Shown piece by piece: positions 33,250-41,257 of a DNA stretch of 64,000 bases (position 1 is its first letter; the number at the start of each line of letters is the position of its first letter). The notes beneath the pieces were generated by a model. It ran no database searches. It was not told the DNA's origin and saw only the letters and a list, made by a program, of their open reading frames with translations. Source of the DNA: Meridianimarinicoccus zhengii (GTDB taxonomy: Bacteria > Pseudomonadota > Alphaproteobacteria > Rhodobacterales > Rhodobacteraceae); NCBI RefSeq assembly GCF_003254465.1, contig NZ_QDFI01000001.1, positions 92,191 through 156,190 of the forward strand, given 5' to 3'. Made by a program: the position numbers and the translations under genes.

Positions 33250-34719
33250 CTAGCGCAGCTGCGTTCCGTTCACGACAAGCCCGCCACCGGGCAGCAGTTC
33301 GATCCGCGAAGTGAAGCTGTCGCCTTCGCCTTGCGTCGCGAACATCCCCAGCATCATCTGCGCGCCCATCGCCTGTTCCATGGTCATCGCGCCCGCGCCG
33401 ATCGCCTGTTGCAACAGCCCGTTCAGGCCCATGGCCCGCAGGTCCATCGCGCCCACGGTCTGCGCCATGTCGGGCACGCCCATCGGCCCCGCGGGAATGT
33501 CGAACGCGCCGTCGCCCGCAATGCGGGCCGTACCCAGTTGCAGAGCGATCTCGGAGATACGGACGGCGCGGGGCAACAGGCCGGGCAGGTCTTCCGCCGC
33601 GTCTGCGTCGGGGCTCTCGAGATCCGCCTCCGCCCGCAGGGTCGCGGTACCGGGTTCGCGCGGCAGCGCCCCCATCGGGTCGATCAGCGCCCAGAGCCGG
33701 TCATCGGGCACCACACCGCCAAGATCGAGCGAAAGCGCGGCTGTCTGCATCCCGTCGGCGGGTCCGGCGGGCAGTGACAGTGCCAGTGCCGCGCTGTCCG
33801 TCGCCACGCCAAGCGGCCCCTGCGGCAACAGGCTGCCGCTCAGCGTGGTGGTGAATCCGGTGACCTCTGCCGCGTAGTCGGTGCGCGTGCCGGTCATGGT
33901 CAGGTCCAGCGTCGCGGCGTCCTGGCGGCTGTCGGATTCGAAGCTGCCCGAGGGACCGCTGCGCAGGCTCACCGCCTCGGACGGGCCGCCGGTCATCATC
34001 GCTTGCAGGGACCAGGCGGCGGGGTCGGCCGCGTCCTCGGTCAGGCTGGCACGCAGGGTCGTATCGGACTGGGTGGCCGTGCTGCGGATCGTATCGCCGG
34101 TCTCGGGATCCGTCGCGGTGATGTCGCTGGCAAGCCGGTCCGCGCGCAGGTCCGCCGCAAGCGGCCCGCCGCCCCCAAGTCCCGACAGGGTGCCCGCAAG
34201 CCCGGCCAGGTCGATGCGTGCCTCTGCCGGGACCGGCTCGCCGTCCTGCGTGAGCGACACGAGCGTCAGGGCCGCGCTGTCCGCCGCCAGGGTCCAGAGT
34301 GGTGCCGCGGCATCGCCCGACGCCGTCGCGCCGAGCGGTCTGTCGCCCAGTTCCAGGACGGCCTCCATAGTCTCGCCGTCCGGATCGTCCGCCCCCGGCG
34401 TGGTCGTGACCGTCAGGGTGCCGCCCGCGGGCAGGGTCACGCGCACATCCGCCCCGTCCTGCGCAAGATCGAGCCTTCCGAAGCCGACAGTGATCGTGCC
34501 TGTGCCCAGCGGCCGCGTGATCGTCAGATCCGACAGCCCGAGCGTGCCGCCCGGTTCCACGGTCGCGTCCAGCGTGTGACCGGCCGTGCCCGCCCGGTCC
34601 TGCCAGGCCTGCCACAATCCTTCCGGCGTGATGTCGGCGATGGCCGGCGTCGCAGCCAGGGCGGCGCAGAGGGCGGCGCAGAGGGCGGTTGCACGCAGGA
34701 TGGCACGCGGATGCGTCAT
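33250..34719 (-). CDS. DUF2125 domain protein, secreted
   Basis: The 489-residue protein has a signal peptide (AALAATPAIAD) and a mature part rich in short beta strands and Asp/Gly/Thr, matching the DUF2125 family found in alphaproteobacteria. Short tandem repeats in the DNA encode ALCAALCAAL in the signal peptide. Met-rich helices near the end (GAGAMTMEQAMGAQMMLGMF) resemble a lipid-facing segment. Function is unknown; AsmA/lipid-transfer-like beta folds are a possibility. GAAGGA lies 7 nt before the start. Confidence 0.8.
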   Translation of the reverse strand: MTHPRAILRATALCAALCAALAATPAIADITPEGLWQAWQDRAGTAGHTLDATVEPGGTLGLSDLTITRPLGTGTITVGFGRLDLAQDGADVRVTLPAGGTLTVTTTPGADDPDGETMEAVLELGDRPLGATASGDAAAPLWTLAADSAALTLVSLTQDGEPVPAEARIDLAGLAGTLSGLGGGGPLAADLRADRLASDITATDPETGDTIRSTATQSDTTLRASLTEDAADPAAWSLQAMMTGGPSEAVSLRSGPSGSFESDSRQDAATLDLTMTGTRTDYAAEVTGFTTTLSGSLLPQGPLGVATDSAALALSLPAGPADGMQTAALSLDLGGVVPDDRLWALIDPMGALPREPGTATLRAEADLESPDADAAEDLPGLLPRAVRISEIALQLGTARIAGDGAFDIPAGPMGVPDMAQTVGAMDLRAMGLNGLLQQAIGAGAMTMEQAMGAQMMLGMFATQGEGDSFTSRIELLPGGGLVVNGTQLR

Positions 34720-34888
34720 GGTCTGGTCCTTCGCTTCGGCCCGCGGTCGGGCCATCGGTGGGGCGTGCATTGCACATGCTGTCCGGCTGGGCCAAGGTCG
34801 CGGCGCGTCCGGGCATTGCGGCGAAGGTGGCGCAGGCGCGGGGCAAGGGCAAGGGCGGCGACCGGGACGGATCGAAGGCATGGGCGGA

Positions 34889-35635
34889 ATGACAGGAAAA
34901 AGCGTTCTGATAACGGGGGCGAGCCGGGGCATCGGCGCGGCGGCGGCGCGTGCCTTCGTGGCGGCGGGGGCACGTGTGGCCATGGTCGCGCGGGACATGG
35001 ACCGGCTTGCCGATCTGGCCGGGGAGCTGGGGCCCGATGCGCTGGCGATCCCCTGCGACGTCGCGCGCTACCGCGAGATGGAAGCGGCGGTCGAGGCGAC
35101 GGTGACAGCCTTCGGCGGGCTCGATGTGCTGGTGGCGAATGCGGGGGTCATCGCGCCCATCGCCCCCTTCGGCGCGACCGATCCGGAGTCGTGGCTGCGC
35201 ACGCAGGAGATCAATCTTGGCGGCATGTATCACGGGTTGCGGGCGGCGTGGCCGGTGATGGCGGCGGCGGGTTCCGGGCGGTTCGTGTGCCTGTCCTCGG
35301 GGGCGGCATCCCGCCCGCTGGAGGGCTGGTCGGCCTATTGCGCGTCCAAGGCAGGTGCGCAGATGCTGATGCGCGCGGCGGACCTGGAAGGGCGCGCGAA
35401 GGGCATCCGCGCCGTGGGGCTGAGCCCCGGTACGGTGGACACGGACATGCAGGGCGACATCCGCGCGAGCGGGATCGGTGCGATTTCGCGGATGGCGCGG
35501 TCGGAGCATGTTTCCCCCGACCTCGTGGCGCGCGCGCTTGTGGCGCTGGCGGGCCCTTCGGGCGATGCGTTTCTCGGGCAGGAGGTATCCCTGCGCGACG
35601 CGGGCGTGCGCGCTGCGCTGGGGATTGGCGCGTGA
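34889..35635 (+). CDS. Short-chain dehydrogenase/reductase
   Basis: A 248-residue classical SDR: TGASRGIGAAAARAF cofactor loop, VANAGVIAPIAPFG, catalytic Ser in CLSSGAASRP and the YCASKAG Tyr/Lys pair. NADP preference is suggested by the basic residue in ARDMDR after the second strand. Substrate is unknown; coupling to an enoyl-CoA hydratase gene (GTGA overlap) suggests acyl-CoA metabolism. The start could also be ATG 34880; 34889 is preferred because TGKSVLITG is the usual N-terminus. Confidence 0.87.
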   Translation: MTGKSVLITGASRGIGAAAARAFVAAGARVAMVARDMDRLADLAGELGPDALAIPCDVARYREMEAAVEATVTAFGGLDVLVANAGVIAPIAPFGATDPESWLRTQEINLGGMYHGLRAAWPVMAAAGSGRFVCLSSGAASRPLEGWSAYCASKAGAQMLMRAADLEGRAKGIRAVGLSPGTVDTDMQGDIRASGIGAISRMARSEHVSPDLVARALVALAGPSGDAFLGQEVSLRDAGVRAALGIGA

Positions 35636-36246
35636 TCGCGCTCGAGCGGGAAGGCGCGCTCTGGCGGGTGGTGCTCGACCGGCCCGACAAGGCCAACGCG
35701 CTGACACGCGACATGCTGGCCCGCCTCGCGCAGATCGCGCAGGAGGCGCAGGGGCAGGCACAGGTGCTCGTGCTGACGGGGCGCGGGCCGGTATTCAGCG
35801 CGGGCGCCGATCTGGACGCGGCGCGCGCAGGGCTGGCGACCGATCCCGTCTGGGAGGAAGCGTCGGGCGCCATCGCCGCGTTCGACGGGCTATCCATCGC
35901 GGCGCTGAACGGGACGCTGGCGGGCGGCGCCTTCGGGATGGCACTGGCTTGTGACCTGCGGGTCGCGGTGGAGGGGGCGAAATTCTTCTACCCGGTGATG
36001 AAGCTGGGCTTCCGGCCGCAGCCGTCCGACCCGGCCCGGCTGGTGGCGCTGGTCGGCCCCGCACGGGCCCGGCTGATCCTGATGGGTTCGGTGAAGCTGG
36101 GGGCCACCGAGGCGCTCGACTGCGGGCTTGTGGATCGGGCGGTCCCGACGGATGGGCTGTCCGCGGCCGTGGCGGAACTGTCCGCGGCAGCGCTAGGCGC
36201 TGCACCCGACCATGTCCGGGCGATCAAGGCGATGACCCAAGTCTGA
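35632..36246 (+). CDS. Enoyl-CoA hydratase/isomerase family protein, short
   Basis: A 204-residue crotonase-fold protein that starts with GTG overlapping the SDR stop (GTGA). VLDRPDKANALTRDML, TGRGPVFSAGADLDA and LNGTLAGGAFGMALACDLRVA are the CoA-binding and oxyanion-hole segments. The usual hydratase Glu region reads KLGFRPQPSDP, lacking the normal GLxPxxG/Glu pattern, and the last 50 residues of typical members are missing. A true hydratase is therefore doubtful; isomerase or thioesterase-like chemistry is possible. Confidence 0.82.
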   Translation: MIALEREGALWRVVLDRPDKANALTRDMLARLAQIAQEAQGQAQVLVLTGRGPVFSAGADLDAARAGLATDPVWEEASGAIAAFDGLSIAALNGTLAGGAFGMALACDLRVAVEGAKFFYPVMKLGFRPQPSDPARLVALVGPARARLILMGSVKLGATEALDCGLVDRAVPTDGLSAAVAELSAAALGAAPDHVRAIKAMTQV

Positions 36247-36376
36247 TCCGCGCGGTCACAGCCCCCGCTGTTGCGGGGATGTCCACGCGGCGCAACCGTC
36301 TGCCATGCCGCCGAAGCAGCCGCCGTGCGGCACGCCGGGTCCGCCGCAGGCAGGACCCGGACAGGGGGGGCGGCGT

Positions 36377-37627
36377 TCAGCCGAGGCGCGGCGCGTGGTG
36401 CCCTGTCACCGTCTCGTTCGCCAACCAGGCGGCGGCGGACTGCCCGGCGCGGCGCCCCGTGGCAAGGCAGGCTGTCAGCAAATATCCGCCCGTGGGCGCG
36501 TCCCAATCCAGCATCTCGCCCGCGCAGAAGGTGCCGGGCCGCGCGCGGAGCATCAGGTCCGCGTCCAGTGCCGCGCGCGTCACCCCGCCCGCCGTGGAGA
36601 TCGCCTCGTCCAGCGGGCGGAACCCGGCGTGGCGCACGGGGATGGCCTTGAGAAGTGCCGCGGCCGCGGCGGGGTCGTCGGGCAGCGGCCCGGCCCATTC
36701 CCGCGCAAGCGCCATGGCGGCGGGCGCGAGATGCAGCGCCCGCCGCAGGTGGTTGACGCGGCTCTGCTTCCCGCGCGGTCTTGCCAGCCGGGCGGCTGCC
36801 GTTTCCGCGTCGAGATCCGGCAGCAGGTCCAGGGTCACGGCATGGCCCGCCCGCACCGCGGGCCCAATGGCATAGATGCCGCCACCTTCCAGCCCGCGGG
36901 CCGAGACGACGAATTCGCCCCGGTGGCGCGTGCCCCCTGCCACGAGCGCCACGCCCTTCATCGGTGCGCCGAAATGGCGGGCCATGTGACCGGACCAGTC
37001 CACCCGCAGCCCAGCGTTCGAAGGCTGGAACGGTGCGAGGCCGATGCCTGCCTCGGCCAGCGGCGCCGTCCACGCCCCGTCGGATCCGAGCCGCGCCCAG
37101 CTTCCGCCACCCATGGCGAGAACGGTGGCATCGGCCAGCACCCGGCGCGGTCCTTCGGGCGTGTCGAACCGGGCCGCGGCGCCGTCCCAGCCGTTGAAAC
37201 GCCAGCGGGTTCGCATCGTCACGCCAGCTTCCGCGAGCCGTGCCAGCCATGCGCGCAACAGCGGCGAGGCTTTCATCGCCACCGGGAACACCCTTCCCGT
37301 GGAGCCGGCGAACAGGGGCTGGCCCAGCCCCTCGGCCCAGGCGCGGGCCTGCGCGGGGCCGAACGCCGCCAGCATCGGTTCAAGCCAGTCCGCGCCTTCG
37401 GTGTAGGCGGACGTGAAGGCGCCGTGCGGCTGGTCGCGGGTCAGGTTCAGCCCCGACCGGCCCGCCATCAGGAACTTGCGCGCCACCGAGGGCTTGTGAT
37501 CCACCACCAGCGCAGGCACGCCCGCCGCAGCCAGCGTCTCGGCAGCCATCAGCCCCGCGGGTCCCGCGCCGATCACCAGTGCCGCCACCTGTTCCGTGGC
37601 CTTTTCGGGGGCTTGCCTGTCCGCCAT
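36377..37627 (-). CDS. FAD-dependent oxidoreductase, HI0933/TIGR03862 type
   Basis: The 416-residue flavoprotein opens with the FAD motif ALVIGAGPAGLMAAETLA and has the HI0933-family KFLMAGRSGLNLT segment, VLAMGGGSWARLGSDG in the middle, and the C-terminal GEMLDWDAPTGGYLLTACLATG FAD-binding end. Physiological role is not established; related BaiN proteins reduce steroid-like enones. The gene is divergent from the HNH gene, with only 20 bp between the two start codons. Confidence 0.9.
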   Translation of the reverse strand: MADRQAPEKATEQVAALVIGAGPAGLMAAETLAAAGVPALVVDHKPSVARKFLMAGRSGLNLTRDQPHGAFTSAYTEGADWLEPMLAAFGPAQARAWAEGLGQPLFAGSTGRVFPVAMKASPLLRAWLARLAEAGVTMRTRWRFNGWDGAAARFDTPEGPRRVLADATVLAMGGGSWARLGSDGAWTAPLAEAGIGLAPFQPSNAGLRVDWSGHMARHFGAPMKGVALVAGGTRHRGEFVVSARGLEGGGIYAIGPAVRAGHAVTLDLLPDLDAETAAARLARPRGKQSRVNHLRRALHLAPAAMALAREWAGPLPDDPAAAAALLKAIPVRHAGFRPLDEAISTAGGVTRAALDADLMLRARPGTFCAGEMLDWDAPTGGYLLTACLATGRRAGQSAAAWLANETVTGHHAPRLG

Positions 37628-37647
37628 GCCGTGCCATCCTTTCCGCC

Positions 37648-37965
37648 ATGCCCGCCTATCCGCCCCTGCCCGATCCGGACCCGGTGTGCCCGCTTTGCGC
37701 ACGGCCCATCCCGCGCGGCGCGAAGCAAAGCGTGCATCACCTGACGCCGAAGCTGCGCGGGGGCAAGGGCGGGCCGACCGTGTTGCTGCATCAGATCTGC
37801 CACAACGAAATCCATGCGACCCTGACGGAAACCGAACTCGCGCGGGATTACAACACGGTGGCGGCGTTGCGTGCCCATCCGCGGCTGGCGCGCTTCATCG
37901 CGTGGGTGTGCAAGCGGCCCGCGGATTTCCATTCCCGCAGCCCCAGTGCGCGGCGCAAGCGATAA
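37648..37965 (+). CDS. HNH endonuclease-domain protein
   Basis: A 105-residue protein with a zinc knuckle CPLC near residue 15, the HNH core SVHHLTPKLRGGKGG and QICHNEIHATLTE as the His-containing metal finger. It is little more than the nuclease domain, with a basic C-terminal tail (SARRKR). Such compact chromosomal HNH proteins are common in alphaproteobacteria with no known partner. No toxin-antitoxin partner or mobile element adjoins it. Confidence 0.87.
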   Translation: MPAYPPLPDPDPVCPLCARPIPRGAKQSVHHLTPKLRGGKGGPTVLLHQICHNEIHATLTETELARDYNTVAALRAHPRLARFIAWVCKRPADFHSRSPSARRKR

Positions 37966-37987
37966 GCGGCTTGGACGGAACGATCGC

Positions 37988-38851
37988 TTAGCAGAGGGCG
38001 GCCGCCATTGCCGCGACACGGGCGCGGAGCGCAGCATCGGGCTGCCCGGTGACGGCGGTCGCAAGCGCGCGGAGAAGCAGGCACAGCGCGATCCGGTCAT
38101 GCCCTGAATCGGACGCGGCACCGCCGCCCGCGACATAGCCCGCCACCAGTGCGTCGCGCAGGGCGGGCAGGTCCGGCGCGTCGGCATGGGGCCAGAGTGC
38201 TGCGGCCAGATCCTGCGCGCGCCAGCCCGTCCCGGCCCTTTCCAGCCCGATCAGCCACAGCCCGTCTGCGCCCGCAAGCACCCCGCCGGGATCGTCGCGG
38301 AGGATGCCGATCGGCGCGTCGGCCTGCGCGACCCATGCCGCGCGCGCAGCACGGGTCGTGGCGGCCAGCGCCGGGTCGTCGGCGGCGGCGGTATCGGGGA
38401 CGGCGGGCGCGGGCGGGCGGCGGTCGGGCAGGTGCAGGTCGGCGGGCGCCACCGCATCAGCGGTCAGGTGGAAATCCGCCAGCAGCGCCCCGATGGCGTG
38501 CAGGCGCGCGGGATCGCCCGGACCTGCGGGAAGGGCCGCTGCCGGAACCCATTGCATCGCGCTGGCAACACGCCCGTCGATGCTTGCCGCGCGCGCGCCG
38601 TCAAGGGTCCGCTGCGGCCATGGCGTGGCCAGCCCCGCATCGGCCAGCGCCTCCGTCAGGCGCAGCCCGTCGTCGATGGCGCGCCGGTCGCTGTCGGGAT
38701 CGTGGAGCCGCAACGCCACGCGCCGCCCGTCTGCCAGCGGTACATCGAACAGCGGCGACGGACCGGCGCGAACCGGACGCAGCGGACCGGCCGGTGTGCC
38801 GAAGGCGCGCGCGGCGGCCCGCGCCGCGGTGCAGGTCGAGCGATCATCCAT
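37988..38851 (-). CDS. Phosphotransferase-fold protein lacking catalytic residues (pseudo-APH)
   Basis: The 287-residue protein has the aminoglycoside phosphotransferase/choline kinase-like fold: N-lobe with VALRLHDPDSD in place of the ATP-binding Lys strand, then HAIGALLADFHL. The catalytic loop expected as HGDLHPGNVL reads ILRDDPGGVL (183-192), so the catalytic His and Asp and the metal-binding Asn are all replaced. The expected IDFE Asp is G202 in WLIGLERAG. It is probably inactive as a kinase. It overlaps arfB by 8 bp and would be cotranslated with it. Confidence 0.75.
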   Translation of the reverse strand: MDDRSTCTAARAAARAFGTPAGPLRPVRAGPSPLFDVPLADGRRVALRLHDPDSDRRAIDDGLRLTEALADAGLATPWPQRTLDGARAASIDGRVASAMQWVPAAALPAGPGDPARLHAIGALLADFHLTADAVAPADLHLPDRRPPAPAVPDTAAADDPALAATTRAARAAWVAQADAPIGILRDDPGGVLAGADGLWLIGLERAGTGWRAQDLAAALWPHADAPDLPALRDALVAGYVAGGGAASDSGHDRIALCLLLRALATAVTGQPDAALRARVAAMAAALC

Positions 38852-39266
38852 CGGGATCGACCGGGCCGCGCAGCGCCTTGACCGTGCCGCGCTGGGTCTT
38901 GGCCGCCAGCCTGCGGCGTATGCTGCCCTTCGTGGGCTTCGTGGGTCGGCGCGGTTTCGGTGCGACGGTCGCGGCGCGGATCAGTTCGGCCAGCCTGTCG
39001 CGGGCGATCTCGCGGTTGCGGGCCTGGCTGCGCGTGTCCTCGACCCGCAGGATCAGCGCGCCATCTGCGAGCCAGCGCCGCCCCGCGAGCCGCTTGAGCC
39101 GCGCCTTGACCGGGTCAGGCAGGTTCGGGCTGCGCGCGGCCTCGAACCGCAACTCGACCGCCGTCGAGACCTTGTTCACGTTCTGCCCGCCCGGGCCGGA
39201 GGACCGGGTGAAGTTTTCGGTGATTTCCCAATCCGCGATGGAGATGCGGTCGTCGATCCTGAGCAT
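38844..39266 (-). CDS. arfB: Alternative ribosome-rescue factor B (peptidyl-tRNA hydrolase ArfB/YaeJ)
   Basis: A 140-residue GGQ-domain protein: RSSGPGGQNVNKVST puts the catalytic GGQ at residues 26-28, and the basic C-terminal tail (KPRRPTKPTKGSIRRRLAAK) is the segment that enters the empty mRNA channel. It releases stalled peptides from ribosomes on non-stop messages. GGAGG lies 5 nt before ATG 39266. The open frame continues upstream to 39518 through a terminator and a small ORF and is not used. The following gene is the pseudo-phosphotransferase. Confidence 0.94.
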   Translation of the reverse strand: MLRIDDRISIADWEITENFTRSSGPGGQNVNKVSTAVELRFEAARSPNLPDPVKARLKRLAGRRWLADGALILRVEDTRSQARNREIARDRLAELIRAATVAPKPRRPTKPTKGSIRRRLAAKTQRGTVKALRGPVDPDG

Positions 39267-39334
39267 GGTGCCTCCGTCGCTCGCGTGCAGGATGCCCGTG
39301 GCGCGGGGCAAGTTGCAAGCGTTGCCGCCACGCG

Positions 39335-39364
39335 AAAAGGGCCACCCTGACGGATGGCCCTTCG
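39335..39364 (-). terminator. Intrinsic terminator upstream of arfB
   Basis: On the minus strand AAGGGCCA (39362-39355) pairs with TGGCCCTT (39344-39337), giving a GC-rich stem extended by near-pairing, followed by TTTTCG. It lies about 70 nt before the arfB start and would end transcripts coming from the small ORF at 39490 or from yhhQ. Confidence 0.65.
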
Positions 39365-39433
39365 AGACGTTCAGGAGGCGGGGTCGGTCAGGACTCCGTC
39401 CAATTCGGGCGGCGCGCACGCCGCAAGGGCTGC

Positions 39434-39508
39434 CTAGCGGCGGTCCTCCCGAACTGTTCCGACACCTCGCTCCAATACCTCTCTCGACACTGGACCACCT
39501 CCTTTCAT
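39434..39508 (-). CDS. Small ORF with strong ribosome site between yhhQ and arfB
   Basis: On the minus strand AAAGGAGG (39505-39498) stands 7 nt before GTG 39490. The frame encodes an 18-residue peptide (VSREVLERGVGTVREDRR) and stops with TAG at 39434-39436. An in-frame ATG at 39508 would add six residues. About 70 nt later comes an intrinsic terminator, so this is a compact unit: ribosome site, short peptide, terminator, then arfB. It could be a leader peptide for attenuation or an independent small mRNA. I do not recognise the peptide. Confidence 0.5.
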   Translation of the reverse strand: MKGGGPVSREVLERGVGTVREDRR

Positions 39509-39655
39509 GTTGTTCCACCTGCCTTCAAACGTGGCACGGTTGAGCCAAATGACAAAGAGAAATTTTCCCGCCGGATCGGGGGAGGCGGCCAGCGCGCTAT
39601 ACCGGGTGTATGGTCAGTCGGGTTTCTTTCAGGCAGCGCGCGCGGTCAGGCGCAT

Positions 39656-40276
39656 CTACACAGTGCGCGCTGCGAGGCGCGACACGATCAGCCGGAACGG
39701 CACCAGCGCGATCAGCGCCAGCGACAGTTTCACGCTCCAGTCCGCGACGGCGAGCGACACCCACAGCGGTACGACCGGACCTGCGCCCAGCAGCGGCAGC
39801 GCTTCGTTCGCCCAGGACACGTCGTTTGCGGGCTCGATGAAGGTCAGCGCGCCGGAAAACGCGATGGTGAAGAAGAGCGCCGTGTCGAGGGTCGAACCCA
39901 GCAGCGTCGAGGCCAGCGGCGCACGCCACCATGCCCCCGCGCGCAGCCGGTCGAACACCGCCACGTCGAGCAGTTGCGCGGCGAGAAAGGCAAGACCCGA
40001 CCCCACGGCGATCCGCCATGTGACCAGCGGGCCGAACTCGCCCGTGATCTGCGTGCCGATGAGCGAACAGGCGACGCCCACGGCGAAACCTGCCAGCACG
40101 ACGCGACGGGCCATCGCGGCACCGTAGACGCGGTTCATCACGTCGGTGACGAGGAAGGCGAGCGGGTAGGTGAAGGCGCCCCATGTCAGCCACTGGCCGA
40201 ACAGGAACTGCACGAGAATGTTGGAGGCGACGACAACGGCCGCCATGGCAAGGATGCCGGGCAAGAGACGGGTCAT
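39656..40276 (-). CDS. yhhQ: Queuosine precursor transporter, YhhQ/VUT family
   Basis: A 206-residue membrane protein with about six helices. Family landmarks are WGAFTYPLAFLVTDVMNRVYG, GFAVGVACSLIG, RIAVGSGLAFLAAQLLDVAVF and STLLGSTLDTALFFTIAF. YhhQ imports preQ0/preQ1 for tRNA queuosine synthesis. The start at 40276 is where the family alignment begins, although the frame extends to 40339. I looked for a preQ1 riboswitch upstream and did not see one. Confidence 0.92.
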   Translation of the reverse strand: MTRLLPGILAMAAVVVASNILVQFLFGQWLTWGAFTYPLAFLVTDVMNRVYGAAMARRVVLAGFAVGVACSLIGTQITGEFGPLVTWRIAVGSGLAFLAAQLLDVAVFDRLRAGAWWRAPLASTLLGSTLDTALFFTIAFSGALTFIEPANDVSWANEALPLLGAGPVVPLWVSLAVADWSVKLSLALIALVPFRLIVSRLAARTV

Positions 40277-40354
40277 GATGTGTTCCGTTTTCACAAGGTT
40301 GCGGAGACTTGGCCCCGCAGCCGCGGGACAGGGCCGCATACCGGCCCAGGGCGT

Positions 40355-41257
40355 TCAGCGCAAGGCGGCGGTCGCTGCGGGCACGGCGTAGTCCACGAAT
40401 TCGGTGCGTTGCAGGAAGTGGAAATTGTCGTCGGACAGCATGGTGAGGCGAATACGGCCTGCGTCGTCGCGCCAGACCGATATCGCCTCCAGGTTGTCGT
40501 GCCGGCCGGGCGGCGTTTCCAGAACCAGCCGTTCGTCGGCGAGTCCGGCATCCGTGAAGGCGAAGCTGCGCACGCGGGATGCGAAGGCGAAGCCGGTGAA
40601 ATGCCGCTCCAGCAGGTAGAGCCGCCCATCGGGGCCGGTATCGGCGCCCACAGGCAGGAACCGGGCGTCGCGGCGCAGGGTGTAGGGCTGGCTCCAGGCC
40701 CTGCCATCATGGCGGAAGACCGGGAAGGGCCGCTCCCACGCGCCGGATCGCTCGGGCAGCGTGATCAGCCGACCGGCGGGGTCGGTGGCCACAGCCTCCA
40801 GCCCCGAATTCGTCTGGAGGTCGTCGAAATCCGGGTGGCGGTCGATCCAGCGGGTGCGCGTTTCGCCGGGGCGCAGGGCGGCCACGCGGTTGTAGCCTTC
40901 GAAGGACACATAAAGCGTGCCGTCGGCCGCGCGCGCCAGTCCCTCGGCATCGGACATGAAGGGCGTCAGCGGGGCGTTGGTGCGGCCCAGCAGGGGGCGC
41001 AGCGTGGTATCCGACACGGCAACGACCTGCTCGCCGTCGCGGATGAGCCGCCCCTCCGCCAGCCAGCCCTTGTCGGTCACGGCGACGAAGCCTGCGCGAT
41101 CCGGCAGCAGAACGAGGCCAGAGAAGCCGCCGAACTCCGCCACCCCCGGCGCGTCCCAGGTGAAGCTGCCCAGCCACTCCGCGGGTTGCGCGCACAGCGG
41201 CGCGGCCGCCAGAAGGATCGCGCCACAGGCGACGGCGCGCCGGATAGCCCCGATCAC
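40355..41257 (-). CDS. Esterase-like activity of phytase family protein, secreted
   Basis: A 300-residue secreted protein starting with GTG at 41257 in a GTGA overlap with mepA. It has a signal peptide (ILLAAAPLCAQP) followed by a beta-propeller of the phytase-like esterase domain: GGFSGLVLLPDRAGFVAVTD, AEGLARAADGTLYVSFEGYN, GLEAVATDPAGRLITLPE and HDNLEAISVWRDDAGRIRL. Its substrate is not known. Its coupling to a murein endopeptidase suggests an envelope function. Confidence 0.87.
   Translation of the reverse strand: MIGAIRRAVACGAILLAAAPLCAQPAEWLGSFTWDAPGVAEFGGFSGLVLLPDRAGFVAVTDKGWLAEGRLIRDGEQVVAVSDTTLRPLLGRTNAPLTPFMSDAEGLARAADGTLYVSFEGYNRVAALRPGETRTRWIDRHPDFDDLQTNSGLEAVATDPAGRLITLPERSGAWERPFPVFRHDGRAWSQPYTLRRDARFLPVGADTGPDGRLYLLERHFTGFAFASRVRSFAFTDAGLADERLVLETPPGRHDNLEAISVWRDDAGRIRLTMLSDDNFHFLQRTEFVDYAVPAATAALR

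Noticed and set aside
34003..35631. Long upstream extension of the enoyl-CoA hydratase gene
   Set aside because: It is antisense to the DUF2125 gene and out of frame with the SDR gene; the hydratase starts at the GTGA overlap.
40277..40354. Possible preQ1 riboswitch before yhhQ
   Set aside because: The leader lacks the preQ1-I or -II core patterns that I could recognise.
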